A stretch of 64,000 nt of DNA, taken from the NCBI GenBank assembly GCA_039679945.1, contig JBDKTY010000187.1, positions 38,084 through 102,083 on the forward strand, written 5' to 3'. The DNA is from SbD1 sp039679945 (GTDB lineage: Bacteria > Desulfobacterota > Syntrophobacteria > Syntrophobacterales > Syntrophobacteraceae). The position numbers and the translations under genes were made by a program. Positions 42,467 to 51,717 of the stretch are shown here, one piece after another (the first letter of the stretch is position 1; each line of letters starts with the position of its first letter). The notes beneath the pieces were generated by a model. It saw only the letters and a list, made by a program, of their open reading frames with translations, was not told the origin of the DNA and did not search any database.

Positions 42467-42467
42467 G

Positions 42468-43190
42468 ATGCTTGTCAGACACAAAAAGACATTTTCCATG
42501 GGCGCCCTGTTCGGGGTCACATTCCTGGTGATTCTGTCCGTTATCTTCTCTCCCATATTCGGAGAGGGCAAGAACGGATTGGAGTTTTCCGACGATCTAT
42601 TCAATAAGCTGTCCAAGGGGTCGTCTTTTTTCATTCCTGATGTGCGGAAAAATACGCTGCCCTTTGAGGGGCAGTCATTTACCGCATCCGTCAAAACGGC
42701 AAATCCGGACCTGGCGGTCAAAATGCTGATGACGGCGGGAGCACAGGTCGGGCGTGATGATACCAGGCTGAAGGTTACCGGAGACCTGGGGAAGCTCCTG
42801 GCGGCAGTGTTGATCGACTCCGAGTCGATGTACCACAACAAGGGGAGTGAACTGACGGCACGCTACGGTTTCACCGGGGAGGCCGACTCTTCGGCGAAGA
42901 AGGCCCTGAAGACATGGTGGGAAATACTGAACACGATGATTTTCGATCTGCAGGTGCAAAAGAAGATTGAACAGGCCACGGCCACTGATCAGGTATTGAA
43001 GAAGGGAATAGAACCGGCCTATAATTTCTACGGCGTCGCGGCCGAGAGTGTCTCCAGTAAGGCCTTGCTCATGATTAGCCTGCTCGTTTTTTACGTCATT
43101 TACACAATGTGGTGGGGCTATGCCATTTTCTACATGTTCGACGGCATCGGGCTTAGCATGAAAAAGGCAAAAGTGAAGAAAGAGGTTTAG
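42468..43190 (+). CDS. Membrane protein, proposed TauE partner (locus 2)
   Basis: 240 residues from the ATG at 42468, fixed by a GGAGGAATAAG ribosome-binding site that overlaps the permease stop. Family not recognised. One N-terminal helix (about 10-28), a soluble region of about 160 residues with conserved-looking SSFFIPDVRKN, and a C-terminal helix (about 203-225) ending in MFDGIGLSMKKAKVKKEV. The last helix plus G-I-x-L tail resembles those of the proteins beside TauE 1 and TauE 3. I infer a transporter accessory subunit with an external domain. Confidence 0.75.
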   Translation: MLVRHKKTFSMGALFGVTFLVILSVIFSPIFGEGKNGLEFSDDLFNKLSKGSSFFIPDVRKNTLPFEGQSFTASVKTANPDLAVKMLMTAGAQVGRDDTRLKVTGDLGKLLAAVLIDSESMYHNKGSELTARYGFTGEADSSAKKALKTWWEILNTMIFDLQVQKKIEQATATDQVLKKGIEPAYNFYGVAAESVSSKALLMISLLVFYVIYTMWWGYAIFYMFDGIGLSMKKAKVKKEV

Positions 43191-43199
43191 GAGGCGAAG

Positions 43200-43646
43200 A
43201 TGAAAGTTCTCGTACCGGTCGATGGTTCGACACACTCCATGGAAGCACTGAAAGTCGCGGCCGATTTCGCCAAAACCAGAGGCGCCGCAATATTTGTTAT
43301 CAGCGTGGTCCCATTTGTCGGCGGGATGGAAGACCATGAGATCTCGCCTGGCAGAAGAGAGCGGGCCATGGGAAAAATAGAGCAGATTGCGGATGAGGCC
43401 GTGAAGAAGGCTCGTGATCTTCTGGGCGCTGAAAACGTGCTGGCGCAGTCATTGCAAACGATAACGAGTTCCATTTCGGTGCCGGATGCCATTATTGATT
43501 TCGCCGAAGCCGAGGCCATAGACTTGATAGTAATGGGCAGCAGGGGACTTACCACCTCATCCAGGTTCAAGATGGGCAGCGTGGCTAGCCAGGTGGCGAA
43601 ATACAGCCCGTGTTCGGTTTACCTGGTGAGACCGGCCGCCCGATAA
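43200..43646 (+). CDS. Universal stress protein, single domain
   Basis: 148 residues: KVLVPVDGSTHSME at the start and the ATP-binding signature GSRGLTTSSRFKMGSVASQV near the end, so a nucleotide-binding UspA-like protein. TAGGAGGCGAAG gives a strong ribosome-binding site overlapping the end of the preceding gene. Third gene of the TauE 2 operon, ended by the hairpin at 43706-43752. Usp proteins bound to transporters can modulate them; such a role here is an inference from gene order. Confidence 0.92.
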   Translation: MKVLVPVDGSTHSMEALKVAADFAKTRGAAIFVISVVPFVGGMEDHEISPGRRERAMGKIEQIADEAVKKARDLLGAENVLAQSLQTITSSISVPDAIIDFAEAEAIDLIVMGSRGLTTSSRFKMGSVASQVAKYSPCSVYLVRPAAR

Positions 43647-43705
43647 CAGTCCGATAAGACATCGTTGCCCGAGCGTTCTCATTGCGAGGGTGCACCACGA
43701 AATTT

Positions 43706-43752
43706 GGAGCCGGGGTTTATTCGCGAAGGCTTGGCGGTTGAACCCCGGCTCC
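43706..43752 (+). terminator. Long-stem hairpin after TauE locus 2
   Basis: GGAGCCGGGGTT (43706-43717) pairs perfectly with AACCCCGGCTCC (43741-43752) around a 23-base loop, 60 bases after the Usp stop. No T-run follows (CGAAAAG), so it may act as a processing or stability element as well as a terminator. Confidence 0.6.
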
Positions 43753-43838
43753 CGAAAAGAATTCGCTTATCTTGCGTTTTGAATGCATTGACCGGCTTTT
43801 CTCCGTGGCCATGAATCAAAACAGTGGACAGCTCATCC

Positions 43839-44222
43839 ATGGATAGAAAATTCAGAATCCTTGTCGCGGATAAGAACCGGAACGTCCGAGACTTTCTTAT
43901 GAGAGAGCTTTCGGCGGAAGGTTACGAGACAACCTCCGCGAAGGATGCCACATTTGTGCTGGAGATAATAGCCGGAGAGGATCCGCCTGATCTGCTGATA
44001 CTCGACCTGGAAATCCCCGGTATGGACAGTGCCCGGGTTTTTGGTAAGACCCAGTCCCACAACCCACCCATCCCCGTCATCGTACACACATTCCTGACTG
44101 AAGAGTCCGAACGTGCCGCCATGGGCGAGACCGAGATTTATATTGAAAAGAGCGGCAACATTGACCACCTTAAGTCCGCGGTGGCGGATATGCTGAAAAG
44201 GTTTTACCCCGAGGGGATCTGA
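43839..44222 (+). CDS. Degenerate receiver-like protein
   Basis: About 127 residues from the ATG at 43839; an in-frame GTG at 43824 would add five. Receiver fold with probable phosphoacceptor Asp56 in LILDLEIPGMDS and Lys in YIEKSGNI. The acidic pair that binds magnesium is reduced: the sequence is VADKNRN, with Lys where Asp or Glu is usual. It may therefore be phosphorylated poorly or not at all. No output domain. It lies between the TauE 2 operon and the next receiver gene. Confidence 0.75.
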   Translation: MDRKFRILVADKNRNVRDFLMRELSAEGYETTSAKDATFVLEIIAGEDPPDLLILDLEIPGMDSARVFGKTQSHNPPIPVIVHTFLTEESERAAMGETEIYIEKSGNIDHLKSAVADMLKRFYPEGI

Positions 44223-44541
44223 CAGGTCTTCGATACCTGCGTTCGCCCACCAGCGGACCGAGTTCAATGAGAACGTCCGCGAGGGACGAATCGTTGCGTG
44301 GCCTCGGGTGGCGCGAGCGCTCGGATGCCCGATCCCGAGTCCCCGGGAGTTGAACGCATGTAACGGAATCCAGGTTTGGAGTGATGACTCCCAAACCCTG
44401 TCCCAGGCTCATTTGGGAATGACCCCGGAATTTTGCTTTAAAAAAAGATACTGATTGATGATAATAAAGATTGTGACTTTTTGAGCTTTCCTGTTAACGC
44501 TCGGCAATCGCGGTTCGGTCATTTCTGGGGAGACAAACCTT
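44223..44541. other. Intergenic region before a receiver gene
   Basis: 319 bases with no convincing gene. The hairpin at 44373-44397 is the only clear structure; an A/T-rich stretch follows from about 44430 and may hold the promoter of the receiver and PEP-synthase-like gene pair. Confidence 0.45.
44373..44397 (+). terminator. Hairpin, possible terminator of the degenerate receiver gene
   Basis: GGTTTGGAGT (44373-44382) pairs with ACTCCCAAACC (44387-44397) with one bulged C and a four-base loop. It lies 150 bases after the receiver stop and lacks an adjacent T-run. Confidence 0.4.
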
Positions 44542-44958
44542 GTGGACAATTTCAGCGTTCTGATCGTGGATGATGAAGTTGAATTTCTGGAGACCCTGGT
44601 AAAGAGGCTCCGGAAACGTAAGATAAAGGTCGAGGGGGTGACTGGTGGAGAATCAGCGCTTCGGAGCCTGAAGGAAATCCCCGTGGATATTGTAGTTCTG
44701 GATGTGAAGATGCCGGGAATGGGTGGTTTGGAAACGCTGCGCGAGATCAAGCGTGCGTACCCGCTTATTGAGGTCATAATGCTTACCGGCCATGCTAACA
44801 TGGAGGTTGCCATGGAGGGGATGGATCTCGGGGCTTTCGACTACCTCATGAAACCAACCGATATAGATGATCTCCTCTACAAGATCCAGGATGCATATAA
44901 GCGCAAATGCCTCAACGAAAAGTCCGCTCTCGAGGAAACAAAGGGCGCTTCGAAATGA
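44542..44958 (+). CDS. Receiver-only response regulator
   Basis: 138 residues starting at GTG 44542 after a GGGGAGA ribosome-binding site. Canonical receiver: LIVDDEVEF, phosphoacceptor Asp54 in VLDVKMPGMGG, MLTGHAN, and Lys in YLMKPTDID. Very close in sequence to the receiver at 22354. It lies 88 bases upstream of PEP-synthase-like copy 2 on the same strand; copy 3 also has a receiver gene directly upstream. This pairing suggests the receiver controls the phosphotransferase or passes a phosphoryl group to it. Confidence 0.92.
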   Translation: MDNFSVLIVDDEVEFLETLVKRLRKRKIKVEGVTGGESALRSLKEIPVDIVVLDVKMPGMGGLETLREIKRAYPLIEVIMLTGHANMEVAMEGMDLGAFDYLMKPTDIDDLLYKIQDAYKRKCLNEKSALEETKGASK

Positions 44959-45046
44959 GTAACGGGCTCGCGACACATAGGGAAGGTCCTCCTGAATATT
45001 ACGGGGTGATCATTGTCCATAACGATCCATCCCCCTCCGCTCCGCC

Positions 45047-47677
45047 ATGTCGTTTATAAGAAGATGCCTCGACAAACTCGGGATTGGAAAAGGAGAAAGG
45101 TCCGCTCCCTCCGACCCCGAATCCCTGCGCACGGCTTTTCAGGCGCGATATCACAATTTCAAGCTGCTACTGAGTGCAAATAATAAAGCCCTCCAGATTA
45201 TGTCCGAACTTGAGGACGCGTTGAAAGGCAACCGGCCTTTCGGCATGTCATTTATTCGGGCCAACTGCACCGCCGTCTCGGTGAATGTATTCCGAATGGT
45301 CAAGTGCATGGACGATCTCGCTCCCGGCAGGTACAAGGATCTTTTCGAAAGGTTTCGGGAGATCCAGGCATCGATTACGGAGGAGCTTTCTCGTGAGAGA
45401 GAGCCTGAAACCGGGCCTTTTGTTCTGGATCTTGGCAGCATGGATAAGACGCACGCTGATGAGGCCGGAAACAAAATGGCCAATCTCGGGGAAATCCGCA
45501 ACAGGCTGGGGCTGCGCGTCCCATGCGGCTTTACGGTCACATCTCACGCTTATCGCGAGTTCATGCGCGCGGGGGATCTTCAGACGGAAATCGATCGCCT
45601 GCTTCAATCCTCACCGGCCGAGGAAATGGATCAGCTCTTCTCCCTGAGTGGTCAAATTCAGCAACTGATCATCCGCTCGCCCATCCCCGAGGAGTTGGAG
45701 GAGGCAATCCGGAGCGCCTACCGGCGCCTGGAAGAGATGGAGGGGCAGGGGGTCAAGATTTCAATGCGGAGCAGCGCGCTGGGCGAGGATTCATCGGATA
45801 CCTCCTTTGCGGGCCAGTATCGTTCTGAACTCAACGTGAGCGCCGAAAATATCATCGAAGCCTACAAGGAAGTCGCGGCGAGCAAATACAGCCTTCAGGC
45901 CATCATTTACAGGCTGAACAAGGGCATTCCCGACGAGAATATCGATATGTGCGTCGGTTGCATGTCGATGGTGAACGCGGTGGCCGGAGGGGTTGTCTAT
46001 TCAAAAAACCCCCTCAACGTGAGAGACGACCGCGTTTTTATACATTCCGTCTGGGGGCTTCCTAAATCGGTCGTGGACGGCAGCGTGTCCGCCGACCTGT
46101 TTGCCGTCTCCCGCTCCGAGCCTCACCAGGTTGTCGAAAGACATATTTCGGAAAAGAGTCAGAAATTCGTCTGCTATCCGGATGAGGGAGTCTGCCGGCT
46201 CGAAATAACCGGTGAGGTGAGCTCCACTGCCTCCTTATCGGATGCAGCCGCCCTGGAGCTCGCGGAAATCGCCCTCCGGATCGAGGACCATTACAACGGT
46301 CCCCAGGACATTGAATGGGCGCTAGATGAAAATGGGAATATGTTCATACTTCAATGCCGACCGCTCAGGCAGACGGACGCCACTTCGAAGAACGGGCATC
46401 TCTCCGCGCGGCTTCCCGCCGGTGAGGTGCTATTCTCGGGAGGGATGGCGGCCAGCGCCGGTGCGGGTTGCGGACCGATTTTCGTTGTCCGCAAAGAGAG
46501 TGATTCCCTGCTTTTCCCGAGGGGGGCGGTTCTGGTTGTGAAGCAGGCGTTGCCGCGTTGGGCCGCCCTGCTCAGCCGCGCGGCAGCCCTGATAGCCGAC
46601 CAGGGTACATCGGCGGGGCACCTCGCAAATGTCGCGCGGGAATTTCGCGTCCCCGCGCTTTTCGGTGTGGGGAATGCTCTGGAACTGCTCGAAACCGGAA
46701 GGACCGTGACGGTTGATGCTGACGGATTGCGTATCTATGAGGGAAGGATCGATTCGCTGCTCTCGGAGTCCGATGACCGAAGGAGCCTCATGGAGGGCAG
46801 TCCCGTTTTTGAAACCCTCAAGAAGGTTTCCGAAAAAATTGTCCCGCTGCACCTGATTGATCCGGATTCCACCGATTTCAGGCCTCTGCGGTGCCGGACC
46901 TTTCATGATATAACACGTCTGTGCCACGAGAACTCCGTCAAGGAGATGTTTTCCTTCGGGAAGGATCACCATTTCTCGGAAAAAGCCAGCAAACAGCTTG
47001 TTTGCGAAATTCCGATGCAATGGTGGGTGCTCAATCTGGACGATGGATTCAGGGAGGATGTCGCCGGCAAGTTCGTGCATTTGGATAACATTGCCAGTAT
47101 TCCAATGCTTGCTCTGTGGAAGGGTATCATCGCTGTTCCCTGGGAAGGTCCCCCACCCGTGGATTCCAAGGGTTTCATGTCGATCTTGCTCGAAGCGAGT
47201 TCAAACCCCGCGCTTGACCCATCGATGCCTTCTCCCTACGGAAACCGAAATTATTTCATGATCTCGCGAAACTTCTGCAGCCTTAGTTCGCGATTCGGTT
47301 TCCACTTTTCAACGATAGAGGCCCTGGTGGGAGAAAGGGCCAACGAGAATTACATAAGCTTCGGCTTTAAGGGGGGCGCGGCCGATGCCGCCAGGAGGAC
47401 ACGGAGAGCCCGCTTCGTCGCCGAGATTCTGGAAGAGTTCGATTTCCGCTGTGAACTGAACGATGACGGCGTAATGGCGCGGATCGAGGGATTTGATGAG
47501 GAGTTGATGAAGGAAAAACTCGAAATACTCGGATATCTCATTATCCACACACGCCAGCTCGACATGGTCATGTCCAACGATGCTTCCTGCCGGCATCATA
47601 AGACCAAGCTGCTGGGGGACATTGCGACCGTTATCCTTGAGAGCCCGTTAGATTCCGGACCCGTGGTCCAGGAGTAA
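45047..47677 (+). CDS. PEP-synthase-like phosphotransferase with novel C-terminal domain, copy 2
   Basis: 876 residues, same architecture as copies 1 and 3. Helical N-terminus (1-120), ATP-grasp domain (about 135-440; GNKMANLGEIRN, MRSSALGEDS, QDIEWALDENG, LQCRPL), swivel domain with His525 in GTSAGHLANVAREF, then a C-terminal domain with NYISFGFKGGAADAARR and RQLDMVMS. The ATP-grasp start reads GNK rather than the usual GGK. It lacks the PEP/pyruvate barrel. It follows a receiver gene and precedes a tandem Usp gene and a kinase-receiver-receiver run on the same strand. Confidence 0.88.
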   Translation: MSFIRRCLDKLGIGKGERSAPSDPESLRTAFQARYHNFKLLLSANNKALQIMSELEDALKGNRPFGMSFIRANCTAVSVNVFRMVKCMDDLAPGRYKDLFERFREIQASITEELSREREPETGPFVLDLGSMDKTHADEAGNKMANLGEIRNRLGLRVPCGFTVTSHAYREFMRAGDLQTEIDRLLQSSPAEEMDQLFSLSGQIQQLIIRSPIPEELEEAIRSAYRRLEEMEGQGVKISMRSSALGEDSSDTSFAGQYRSELNVSAENIIEAYKEVAASKYSLQAIIYRLNKGIPDENIDMCVGCMSMVNAVAGGVVYSKNPLNVRDDRVFIHSVWGLPKSVVDGSVSADLFAVSRSEPHQVVERHISEKSQKFVCYPDEGVCRLEITGEVSSTASLSDAAALELAEIALRIEDHYNGPQDIEWALDENGNMFILQCRPLRQTDATSKNGHLSARLPAGEVLFSGGMAASAGAGCGPIFVVRKESDSLLFPRGAVLVVKQALPRWAALLSRAAALIADQGTSAGHLANVAREFRVPALFGVGNALELLETGRTVTVDADGLRIYEGRIDSLLSESDDRRSLMEGSPVFETLKKVSEKIVPLHLIDPDSTDFRPLRCRTFHDITRLCHENSVKEMFSFGKDHHFSEKASKQLVCEIPMQWWVLNLDDGFREDVAGKFVHLDNIASIPMLALWKGIIAVPWEGPPPVDSKGFMSILLEASSNPALDPSMPSPYGNRNYFMISRNFCSLSSRFGFHFSTIEALVGERANENYISFGFKGGAADAARRTRRARFVAEILEEFDFRCELNDDGVMARIEGFDEELMKEKLEILGYLIIHTRQLDMVMSNDASCRHHKTKLLGDIATVILESPLDSGPVVQE

Positions 47678-47792
47678 GACTCTCGCATGCGCTACGGCTT
47701 ATCGATGACCGGCTTACAGGTCGGATTATGGTTGTTGCGGTCCGCATGGCGGGACTTATATATCAGTCAATCTTTTAGTTGAAGGAAACCCG

Positions 47793-48755
47793 ATGGGAGT
47801 CCCAGAACGACAGAAAATTTTAGTCGCGGTTGACGGATCCGCGCAAGCCATGGATGCTGTCAAATATGCGGCGTCACTGCTCGATCCACTCCGATTCGAA
47901 ATTGTATTGTTCCACGTGCTGACCAGAGTTCCGGAATCATTTATCGACCTCGAAAAGATGCCGGCCTATCATTATCGGCTTGTCAATGTGGATGCGTGGG
48001 AGAATCAACAGGAAAAGACCATTCAGGAATTCATGGTAACCGCGCGGGAGGTTCTCGTTGGCGCAGGCTTCCCGGATGAATGCGTCACGGCCAGGATCGC
48101 GGAAAGAACTGTCGGCATCGCGCGTGATATAGCGGCGGAAGCCCGTAACGGCTATATGGCCGCAATCGTCGGCCGAAAAGGAATGAGCGACTTCAAGGAC
48201 TTCATGCTCGGAAGCATTGCCCATAAAATCCTGGAGCTTGCTCCCATCCCAGTGTGGATCGTTGGAGGATCGGGGGGCGCCCGGAAGGTACTCGTGTGCC
48301 TGGATAACTCGGAAGGAGCAATGCTTGCCGTGAAGCACGCCGGCGCTGTCCTTCCCGCCGGGGGGCCCGATGTCGTTCTTTTCCATGTTGTTCGAGGGGC
48401 GGGCGGACTCAGGAAACTGATTCATGGCGTTTTCACGTCGGAGAAGGATCAGCAAGCCATCCAGGAACTGGAGAAAGAGCTTAAGGCCGCGGCATCCCTT
48501 TTGGAGCCTTCATTTGAGAAGGCGACTGCGGAACTGGTGGCGGCGGGAATCGCCCCCGAAAGAATCAGCCGCAAGATCGTCCAGGGCACGGGGAACAGCG
48601 CCAATGTCATAATTGAAGAAGCCGAAAAGCTTGGTTTCGATACCATCGTCGTGGGGCGCAGAGGCATTTCCCGCGTTGAGGAATTCCTGATGGGACGCGT
48701 CAGCAATAAAGTGATACAACTGGCGAAGGACAGAACAGTCTGGATCGTGAGCTAA
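47793..48755 (+). CDS. Tandem universal stress protein (UspA x2)
   Basis: 320 residues with two Usp domains. The first begins KILVAVDGSAQAMD and has signature GRKGMSDFKDFMLGSIAHKI. The second begins KVLVCLDNSEGAML and has GRRGISRVEEFLMGRVSNKV. Both keep the G-x2-G-x9-G core, although the second has Arg where Ser is usual. A GAAGG ribosome-binding site precedes the ATG. It sits 115 bases after PEP-synthase-like copy 2 and may share its transcript. Confidence 0.9.
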   Translation: MGVPERQKILVAVDGSAQAMDAVKYAASLLDPLRFEIVLFHVLTRVPESFIDLEKMPAYHYRLVNVDAWENQQEKTIQEFMVTAREVLVGAGFPDECVTARIAERTVGIARDIAAEARNGYMAAIVGRKGMSDFKDFMLGSIAHKILELAPIPVWIVGGSGGARKVLVCLDNSEGAMLAVKHAGAVLPAGGPDVVLFHVVRGAGGLRKLIHGVFTSEKDQQAIQELEKELKAAASLLEPSFEKATAELVAAGIAPERISRKIVQGTGNSANVIIEEAEKLGFDTIVVGRRGISRVEEFLMGRVSNKVIQLAKDRTVWIVS

Positions 48756-48891
48756 TCTCGGAACAATGGTGGCGGGGTCGGGGAAAAAGCACAGATCGCC
48801 TCCGAGCGGGAGCGGCAACCATCAAATCACCGGGCAAGAAAGCGAGAGGGTGGAACTGGCGAGATAAACAACTCAGGAAACGGCCAACCTT

Positions 48892-50658
48892 ATGGAAATA
48901 GCGGTTCCCCATAGTACCACTCACCATGAGCCCGCTCACTGGCGCAAGAAGCATTATGCCAGCCTTTATGTCAGGTTTATCCTTTTAACCCTGATATGCT
49001 CCGTCCTGCCGCTCCTCCTCGTCGGGTGGGGCATCTACGTTTATTATTCGGAGTTCGCCTCCGAACGTATGGTCGAGTACTTTCAGAGCCAGGTCCAACA
49101 TCATGAGCGTATCATAGAGCTGTTTTTCAAGGAGAGGGTCTCGGACCTGCAACTGATCGCGTACAGCCAGTCGCTTGAACAACTGAAAGAGCAGAAAAAC
49201 CTTCAACGCATTTTCGATATCATGAATCGCGATGGATCGTTTTTCGAGGATGTGGGCGTTCAGAACGATCAGGGAAAGCACCTTGCCTACGTCGGCCCGT
49301 TTGACCTCATCGATAAGGACTACTCGCAGACTTTCTGGTTCAAGGAGGTCATGGCGCGAGACGTCTGCATCAGTGACATGTTCCTGGGATACCGCAAAGT
49401 CCCGCATGTCATCGTCGCCGTAACCAACTCGGAAGCCGGCCAGAAGTGGATACTGCGGGCTACCATCTATACGGATTCTTTCCGGTCCCTGCTCGAGGAC
49501 GTCAAGATGGGAGAAACCGGTGAAGTATACCTGGTCAATACACATGGCATTCTGCAAACCACTCCGCGATTCGGCGGAAAAATCCTGGATAAGATCGATC
49601 TGCCGATGGGGGCGTTTACCGACCGGAGTGGAATCCGCATTCTGGATGCCACCACGAACGACGACGGTCGCACTGTGCCCAGGCAAATCGTTGCATACAC
49701 CTGGCTCAATGATCCCAAGTGGATGCTTGTCGTAAAGCAGGACTACTCGGAAGTTTTTCAGCAGGTAAATCGCGCCAACCAGGCCATGCTCATTTTCCTC
49801 CACATCAGCATCATCGCCATACTTATCGTGTCGATCATAACGACGAAACACATGATCCAGGTCGTAAAGGACAGGGATGAGGAAGCGGACGAACTCAACA
49901 GGCAACTGGTGCAAACCAGTAAACTCGCATCGCTTGGCGAACTGGCGGCGGGAGTCGCTCACGAGATAAACAATCCATTGGCGATAATACTCACGGGAAA
50001 CCAGGTCGTCAGGGACCTGGCCGATGAACAAACTGACCTGGAAGCGGAATTTAGAAGCCAGTTGTACGAATGCCTGGCGCAGGCTGATGGTCAGGTGCTT
50101 CGCTGCAACATGATCACCCATAACCTCCTTCGTTTTGCCAGGCGCAGCAAATCGATTATCGAACAGGTGAACCTCAACAACTGTGTGGGTGAAGTCATCG
50201 AACTCATGGAGAAGAGGGCTAAGTCGAGCGGTGTGACCTTTCATCGGAATTTCGATGAAAAGCTGCCTCAGGTTCGCACCGATGCCTCGCAGCTTCAGCA
50301 GGTGTTCGTAAATCTGTTCGCAAATGCCATTGATGCGCACGAGGGAAAGCCTTACGGTGCTATCCACGTAACCACCCGCGCGGACGGAAGAAAAGGGGGA
50401 GTTGAGATCGCCATAAGTGATACCGGCAGCGGCATCCCCGGCCATGTCCTGGAGAGGATGTTCGATCCTTTCTTTACGACCAAACCCGTCGGCAAGGGAA
50501 CCGGCCTGGGGTTATCCATTTCCTACAACATCATTAAGAACCTGGGTGGGGAAATCCGGGTACAGAGCAGTGTAGGCGAGGGCACGGAGTTTATAATCTT
50601 TCTTCCCTTCACACCACCCGAGACTCTGGCGGGGAGCTCGTACGAACGGGGTGTTTAG
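48892..50658 (+). CDS. Membrane sensor histidine kinase with periplasmic Cache domain
   Basis: 588 residues. Helix 1 (about 23-47) and helix 2 (about 297-320) flank a Cache-type sensor (DVGVQNDQGKHLAYVGPF). The kinase core has His357 in GVAHEINNPLAI, NLFANAIDAH, SDTGSGIP and GTGLGLSIS. It is a paralogue of the 20623 kinase; the sensors share the A-Y-V-G-P and the WF-x-E sites, so they may sense related ligands. It abuts the receiver gene at 50659 with no gap. Confidence 0.92.
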   Translation: MEIAVPHSTTHHEPAHWRKKHYASLYVRFILLTLICSVLPLLLVGWGIYVYYSEFASERMVEYFQSQVQHHERIIELFFKERVSDLQLIAYSQSLEQLKEQKNLQRIFDIMNRDGSFFEDVGVQNDQGKHLAYVGPFDLIDKDYSQTFWFKEVMARDVCISDMFLGYRKVPHVIVAVTNSEAGQKWILRATIYTDSFRSLLEDVKMGETGEVYLVNTHGILQTTPRFGGKILDKIDLPMGAFTDRSGIRILDATTNDDGRTVPRQIVAYTWLNDPKWMLVVKQDYSEVFQQVNRANQAMLIFLHISIIAILIVSIITTKHMIQVVKDRDEEADELNRQLVQTSKLASLGELAAGVAHEINNPLAIILTGNQVVRDLADEQTDLEAEFRSQLYECLAQADGQVLRCNMITHNLLRFARRSKSIIEQVNLNNCVGEVIELMEKRAKSSGVTFHRNFDEKLPQVRTDASQLQQVFVNLFANAIDAHEGKPYGAIHVTTRADGRKGGVEIAISDTGSGIPGHVLERMFDPFFTTKPVGKGTGLGLSISYNIIKNLGGEIRVQSSVGEGTEFIIFLPFTPPETLAGSSYERGV

Positions 50659-51057
50659 ATGAGGGCTACTCGAGTTCTGCTGGTTGACGACGAGGTTGCG
50701 TTCACGAAAAACCTGTCGCTATTGCTGTCAAAAAGAGGGCATGAGGTTACGGCCGTCAATGATGGACTTGCCGCCATGCGGGTTATCGAGGAAAAGGACG
50801 TGGACGTTGTCCTGCTCGATCTCAAGATGCCGGGGATTGACGGTATCGAGACACTCAAGAGAATTAAGAAGCGAAACCCGCGGATCGAGGTGATTATTCT
50901 GACGGGACACGGGAGCGTGGATACTGCTATCGAGGGAGTAGGGAGCGGGGCCTTCGATTACGCCATGAAACCCTTTGACCTGAACGAACTCACTGAAAGA
51001 ATCTCGAAAGCGTTTCAGAGAAAGCTGCTGCGGGAAAAGCAGGAGGGACTTGTTTGA
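50659..51057 (+). CDS. Receiver-only response regulator
   Basis: 132 residues, canonical receiver: LLVDDEVAF, phosphoacceptor Asp54 in LLDLKMPGIDG, ILTGHGS, and Lys in YAMKPFDLN. It begins on the base after the kinase stop, so translation is coupled and the pair is almost certainly cognate. No output domain. Confidence 0.93.
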   Translation: MRATRVLLVDDEVAFTKNLSLLLSKRGHEVTAVNDGLAAMRVIEEKDVDVVLLDLKMPGIDGIETLKRIKKRNPRIEVIILTGHGSVDTAIEGVGSGAFDYAMKPFDLNELTERISKAFQRKLLREKQEGLV

Positions 51058-51244
51058 AAAGCTCGTGATTGTACGAGCCCTGACCGGTCGATCGTGACGC
51101 GGTCCGTGGCTTTTTCTCGATCTTCCATTGTAGAAGTTGCGCGGCAAACAATCAGGCCTTCCCGGACGGAATCGATCACGAAGCGAACGGGGCGGGCCGC
51201 CCGCATGGAGCAAATGATGCCTTTCAGGCAGCCAAAAGGTTTAC

Positions 51245-51658
51245 ATGATGTCTAAACCCATCCACGTATTGCTTGTTGATGATGAGGAGCTTTTTGTCAA
51301 GAACCTCGCACTGATCCTGAAAAAGCGCGGGCTTCGGGTTCATGGCGCCGGAAACGGCGCCGAGGCCGTGGAGATGATCTCTGTGCGCGGGGATGACCTG
51401 TTTGATGTGGTTGTGCTGGATATGCGCATGCCCGGGATGGATGGTTTGGCAACACTGAAAGCAATTCGGGAGCGCGAACCTTTGATGCCGGTCATCCTCC
51501 TGACGGGTCACTCCGATGTGAAGCAGGTTTCGCATGCTCTAAAAGAAGGGATAGATGAATTACTGCTGAAGCCCTGTCCTGTTGACACATTGATATCCAC
51601 CATTGAAAATGTTCATGAGCGGCGGATTATCGCCTCTGAACTCTCGCAGAAGAGCTGA
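51245..51658 (+). CDS. Receiver-only response regulator
   Basis: 137 residues (two adjacent ATGs). Canonical receiver: LLVDDEELF, phosphoacceptor Asp59 in VLDMRMPGMDG, LLTGHSD, and Lys in LLKPCPV. It is third in the kinase-receiver-receiver series, 187 bases after the previous receiver; that gap shows no other feature. One kinase feeding two receivers, or a relay between them, is possible. Confidence 0.9.
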   Translation: MMSKPIHVLLVDDEELFVKNLALILKKRGLRVHGAGNGAEAVEMISVRGDDLFDVVVLDMRMPGMDGLATLKAIREREPLMPVILLTGHSDVKQVSHALKEGIDELLLKPCPVDTLISTIENVHERRIIASELSQKS

Positions 51659-51717
51659 ATCCTCGCCCCCCCGTGAAACCGGCTCTCCGGGACCGGTCGG
51701 ATAAGGCTGGTGAAGTA

